The notes under the pieces are model-generated. The model made no database searches and was not told where the DNA came from. It saw only the letters and a list, made by a program, of their open reading frames with translations. From DASRIA01 sp963724065 (GTDB lineage Bacteria > Actinomycetota > Thermoleophilia > Solirubrobacterales > JBBDJG01): a stretch of DNA of 64,000 bases. The stretch is from NCBI GenBank assembly GCA_963724065.1, contig CAVRTB010000003.1, forward strand, positions 124,001 to 188,000. Reading direction: 5' to 3'. Shown piece after piece: positions 62,320 through 64,000 of the stretch (positions within the stretch are counted from its first letter, which is position 1; every line of letters starts with the position of its first letter). Both the position numbers and the translations under genes were made by a program.

Positions 62320-62982
62320 ATGACGGCCTTGGACCGCAGAGCCCAGACGCGCCGGGTAACCGGGATAGCCGGCGTCGCAGTGGCGGTCCTGTTCGCCGCG
62401 GGCAATGCGCTGTGGGTGTTCGAGCAGCCCGATGCCGGCGCTTCCACGAGCGAGGTGGTCGCCTTCTACGCCGACAACTCGGGAAGGATCATCGCCGGCG
62501 GCAGTCTCAGCCTGATCGCGATCGCCGGGTTCATTCTCTTTGCAAGCGGCGTGCGGGCGATGCTGCGCGACGCCGAAGGGGACGACCTGCTCGCCGATGC
62601 CGCCTTCGGTGGGGGGCTGATCCTGGTGGCGACCGGACTCGGCGCGGAGACCATCAACATGGTCGGCGCGCTGCGTGCCGATGACGGCCGGCTCACCCCG
62701 GACCTGGCCCAGGCGCTGTTCGAGATCTCCTATGTCCTCGGGTACGGCGCCGCCGGCGTGGGCGTCGGGGTGTTGGTGCTCGCAACCGCGGCCGTCGCGC
62801 TGCGGACGGGTGCGCTCCTGCCCCGGTGGCTCGCGCTGGTCGCCGTGCCCTTCGGTCTCGCGTTCTTCACCCCGCTCGCACCCTTCGTGCTCGGTCCGGC
62901 GGTCGTCCTGCTCGCCGTGCTCTCCGCCGGGCTTCTACGGTCGCGCGCGCCGGCGGACCGGCAGTCGGCTGCGGGCGGTTAG
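62320..62982 (+). CDS. membrane protein, DUF4386-like
   Basis: 220 residues with six hydrophobic segments. VTGIAGVAVAVLFAAGNALW, then a short outer loop (STSEVVAFYADNSGRI), a helix (GSLSLIAIAGFILFASGVRA) and three or four more. The layout resembles the DUF4386/uncharacterised membrane proteins of actinobacteria. No transport or enzyme motif. The 3' end overlaps the convergent UDP-xylose synthase gene by four bases. Confidence 0.65.
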   Translation: MTALDRRAQTRRVTGIAGVAVAVLFAAGNALWVFEQPDAGASTSEVVAFYADNSGRIIAGGSLSLIAIAGFILFASGVRAMLRDAEGDDLLADAAFGGGLILVATGLGAETINMVGALRADDGRLTPDLAQALFEISYVLGYGAAGVGVGVLVLATAAVALRTGALLPRWLALVAVPFGLAFFTPLAPFVLGPAVVLLAVLSAGLLRSRAPADRQSAAGG

Positions 62983-63923
62983 CGCGCGCCGACGAGGCGC
63001 TCGATGCCCGACTGCTCGATCGTCATGCGCAGGCCGTCGGCGAGCTCCACCTCGGGCTGCCACTCGAGCACCTCGCGCGCGAGCGTGATGTCCGGCTGGC
63101 GCACCTTCGGGTCGTCCTGGGGCAGCGCCTCGTAGACGATCTCCGAGCGCGAGCCCGTCACGTCGACGACCGTCTCCGCGAGCTCGAGCAGCGTCATCTC
63201 GCCGGGGTTCCCGAGGTTCACCGGCTGGTGGTACTCGGACGCCATCAGCGCGACGAGGCCGCGGATCAGGTCCTCCACGTAACAGAAGCTGCGCGTCTGG
63301 GACCCGTCGCCGAAGACCGTCAGCGGCTTGTCCTGGAGCGCCTGGCGCATGAAGGTCGGGATCGCGCGCCCGTCGTGCGGGCGCATGCGCGGCCCGTAGG
63401 TGTTGAAGATCCGCGCGATGCGGGTGTCGACGCCCTGCTGGCGGTGGTAGGCCATCGTGAGCGCCTCCGCGTAGCGCTTGGCCTCGTCGTACACGCCACG
63501 CGGGCCGATCGGGTTGACGTGGCCCCAGTAGCTCTCGGGCTGCGGGTGCACCTCCGGGTCGCCGTAGACCTCCGAGGTCGAGGTCAGCAGGAAGCGCGCG
63601 CGCTTCTGCTTGGCGACGCCGAGCATGTGATGCGTGCCGTACGAGCCGACCTTCAGCGTGTGCAGCGGCAGCCGCGCGTAGTCGATCGGGCTCGCCGGGC
63701 TCGCGAGGTGGTAGACGAAGTCCACCGGCCCCTCGATCGACACGAACTCCGTGATGTCCTGATTGATGAACTCGAACTCGGGCTCGCCGATGTGCTCGAT
63801 GTTCTCGAGCGACCCCGTGTCGAGGTTGTCGATGCAGATCACCTTGTCGCCCAGCTCCAGCAGGTACTCGCACAAGTGCGAGCCCAGGAAGCCGGCGCCC
63901 CCCGAAATTACGCAAACCGCCAT
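62979..63923 (-). CDS. UDP-glucuronate decarboxylase (UDP-xylose synthase)
   Basis: 314 residues from the ATG at 63923. NAD-binding CVISGGAGFLGSHLCEYLL, YHLASPASPIDYARLPLHTL, LTSTSEVYGDPEVHPQPESY, and catalytic Tyr/Lys in GPRGVYDEAKRYAE are diagnostic of the UXS group; FNTYGPRMRPHDGR and FCYVEDLIRGLVALM follow. Converts UDP-glucuronate to UDP-xylose. GAGGAG lies about 11-16 bases upstream of the start. The other strand of the gap to the window end holds nothing I recognise. Confidence 0.92.
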   Translation of the reverse strand: MAVCVISGGAGFLGSHLCEYLLELGDKVICIDNLDTGSLENIEHIGEPEFEFINQDITEFVSIEGPVDFVYHLASPASPIDYARLPLHTLKVGSYGTHHMLGVAKQKRARFLLTSTSEVYGDPEVHPQPESYWGHVNPIGPRGVYDEAKRYAEALTMAYHRQQGVDTRIARIFNTYGPRMRPHDGRAIPTFMRQALQDKPLTVFGDGSQTRSFCYVEDLIRGLVALMASEYHQPVNLGNPGEMTLLELAETVVDVTGSRSEIVYEALPQDDPKVRQPDITLAREVLEWQPEVELADGLRMTIEQSGIERLVGAR

Positions 63924-64000
63924 TTGGCTACCGCTCCTCAGTCCAAGAAAACCCGGAAAAACCCCCTGCGCGTGCCACTGTAACAACCGGCAGGCGCCGG

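Overview
High-GC (about 70 %) bacterial chromosome segment. GTG and TTG starts, dense overlapping genes, parallel beta-helix and PKD secreted proteins, a GerW/YtfJ-like protein, DUF559 and DUF6457 proteins all suggest an actinobacterium, most likely of the Thermoleophilia/Solirubrobacterales. That placement is inference from gene content; no rRNA or other marker gene is present, and I see no tRNA, CRISPR array or insertion sequence.

Layout. 1-8.2 kb: mixed housekeeping and envelope genes (partial PKD-repeat secreted protein, hydrolase-cyclase fusion, rhodanese, holin-like membrane protein, DUF305 lipoprotein, winged-helix regulator, a secreted protein with nine 55-residue repeats, enoyl-CoA hydratase, MmgE/PrpD protein). 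8.3-12.5 kb: sulfate ABC importer (binding protein, CysT, CysW, CysA) facing a convergent Rrf2 regulator; related candidate operators lie before both. 12.6-16.2 kb: tandemly duplicated secreted beta-helix proteins. 16.2-18.7 kb: lipoprotein, GerW-like protein, DUF559 nuclease-like gene bracketed by palindromic repeats, LuxR-type regulator.

18.7-63.9 kb is a large surface-polysaccharide locus. It holds an ABC exporter (Wzt/Wzm-like), a flippase, an O-antigen-ligase-like polymerase, a polyprenyl-phosphate sugar transferase, a WecG/TagA/CpsF transferase, about a dozen other glycosyltransferases, three methyltransferases and nucleotide-sugar enzymes: RmlC/RmlD-like plus C-methyltransferase, CDP-glucose pathway (RfbF/RfbG), GDP-mannose pathway (two Gmd-like, Fcl-like, RMD-like), a UDP-sugar dehydrogenase, an epimerase and UDP-xylose synthase. 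Both export logics (ABC-dependent and Wzx/Wzy-like) are therefore represented. A MocR regulator, a metallophosphoesterase and a few small genes are interspersed.

Sequence quality. From about 35.4 to 42.1 kb the reading frames are broken by many single-base indels on both strands while codon usage and protein similarity stay intact; isolated frameshifts also occur near 25.53, 30.82 and 33.83 kb. I read these as sequencing or assembly errors and give whole-gene spans.

Regulation. Many genes have a TANNNT -10 hexamer ending only 6-11 bases before the start codon, i.e. leaderless transcription, often as closely packed divergent pairs. Convergent gene pairs commonly share a hairpin. The most unusual non-coding signals are a dispersed palindrome with core GCCGAACGTCCC (three sites) and a 163-base intergenic palindrome at 45300-45462. 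No gap without a gene exceeds 300 bases; the largest, 61797-62072, is described.
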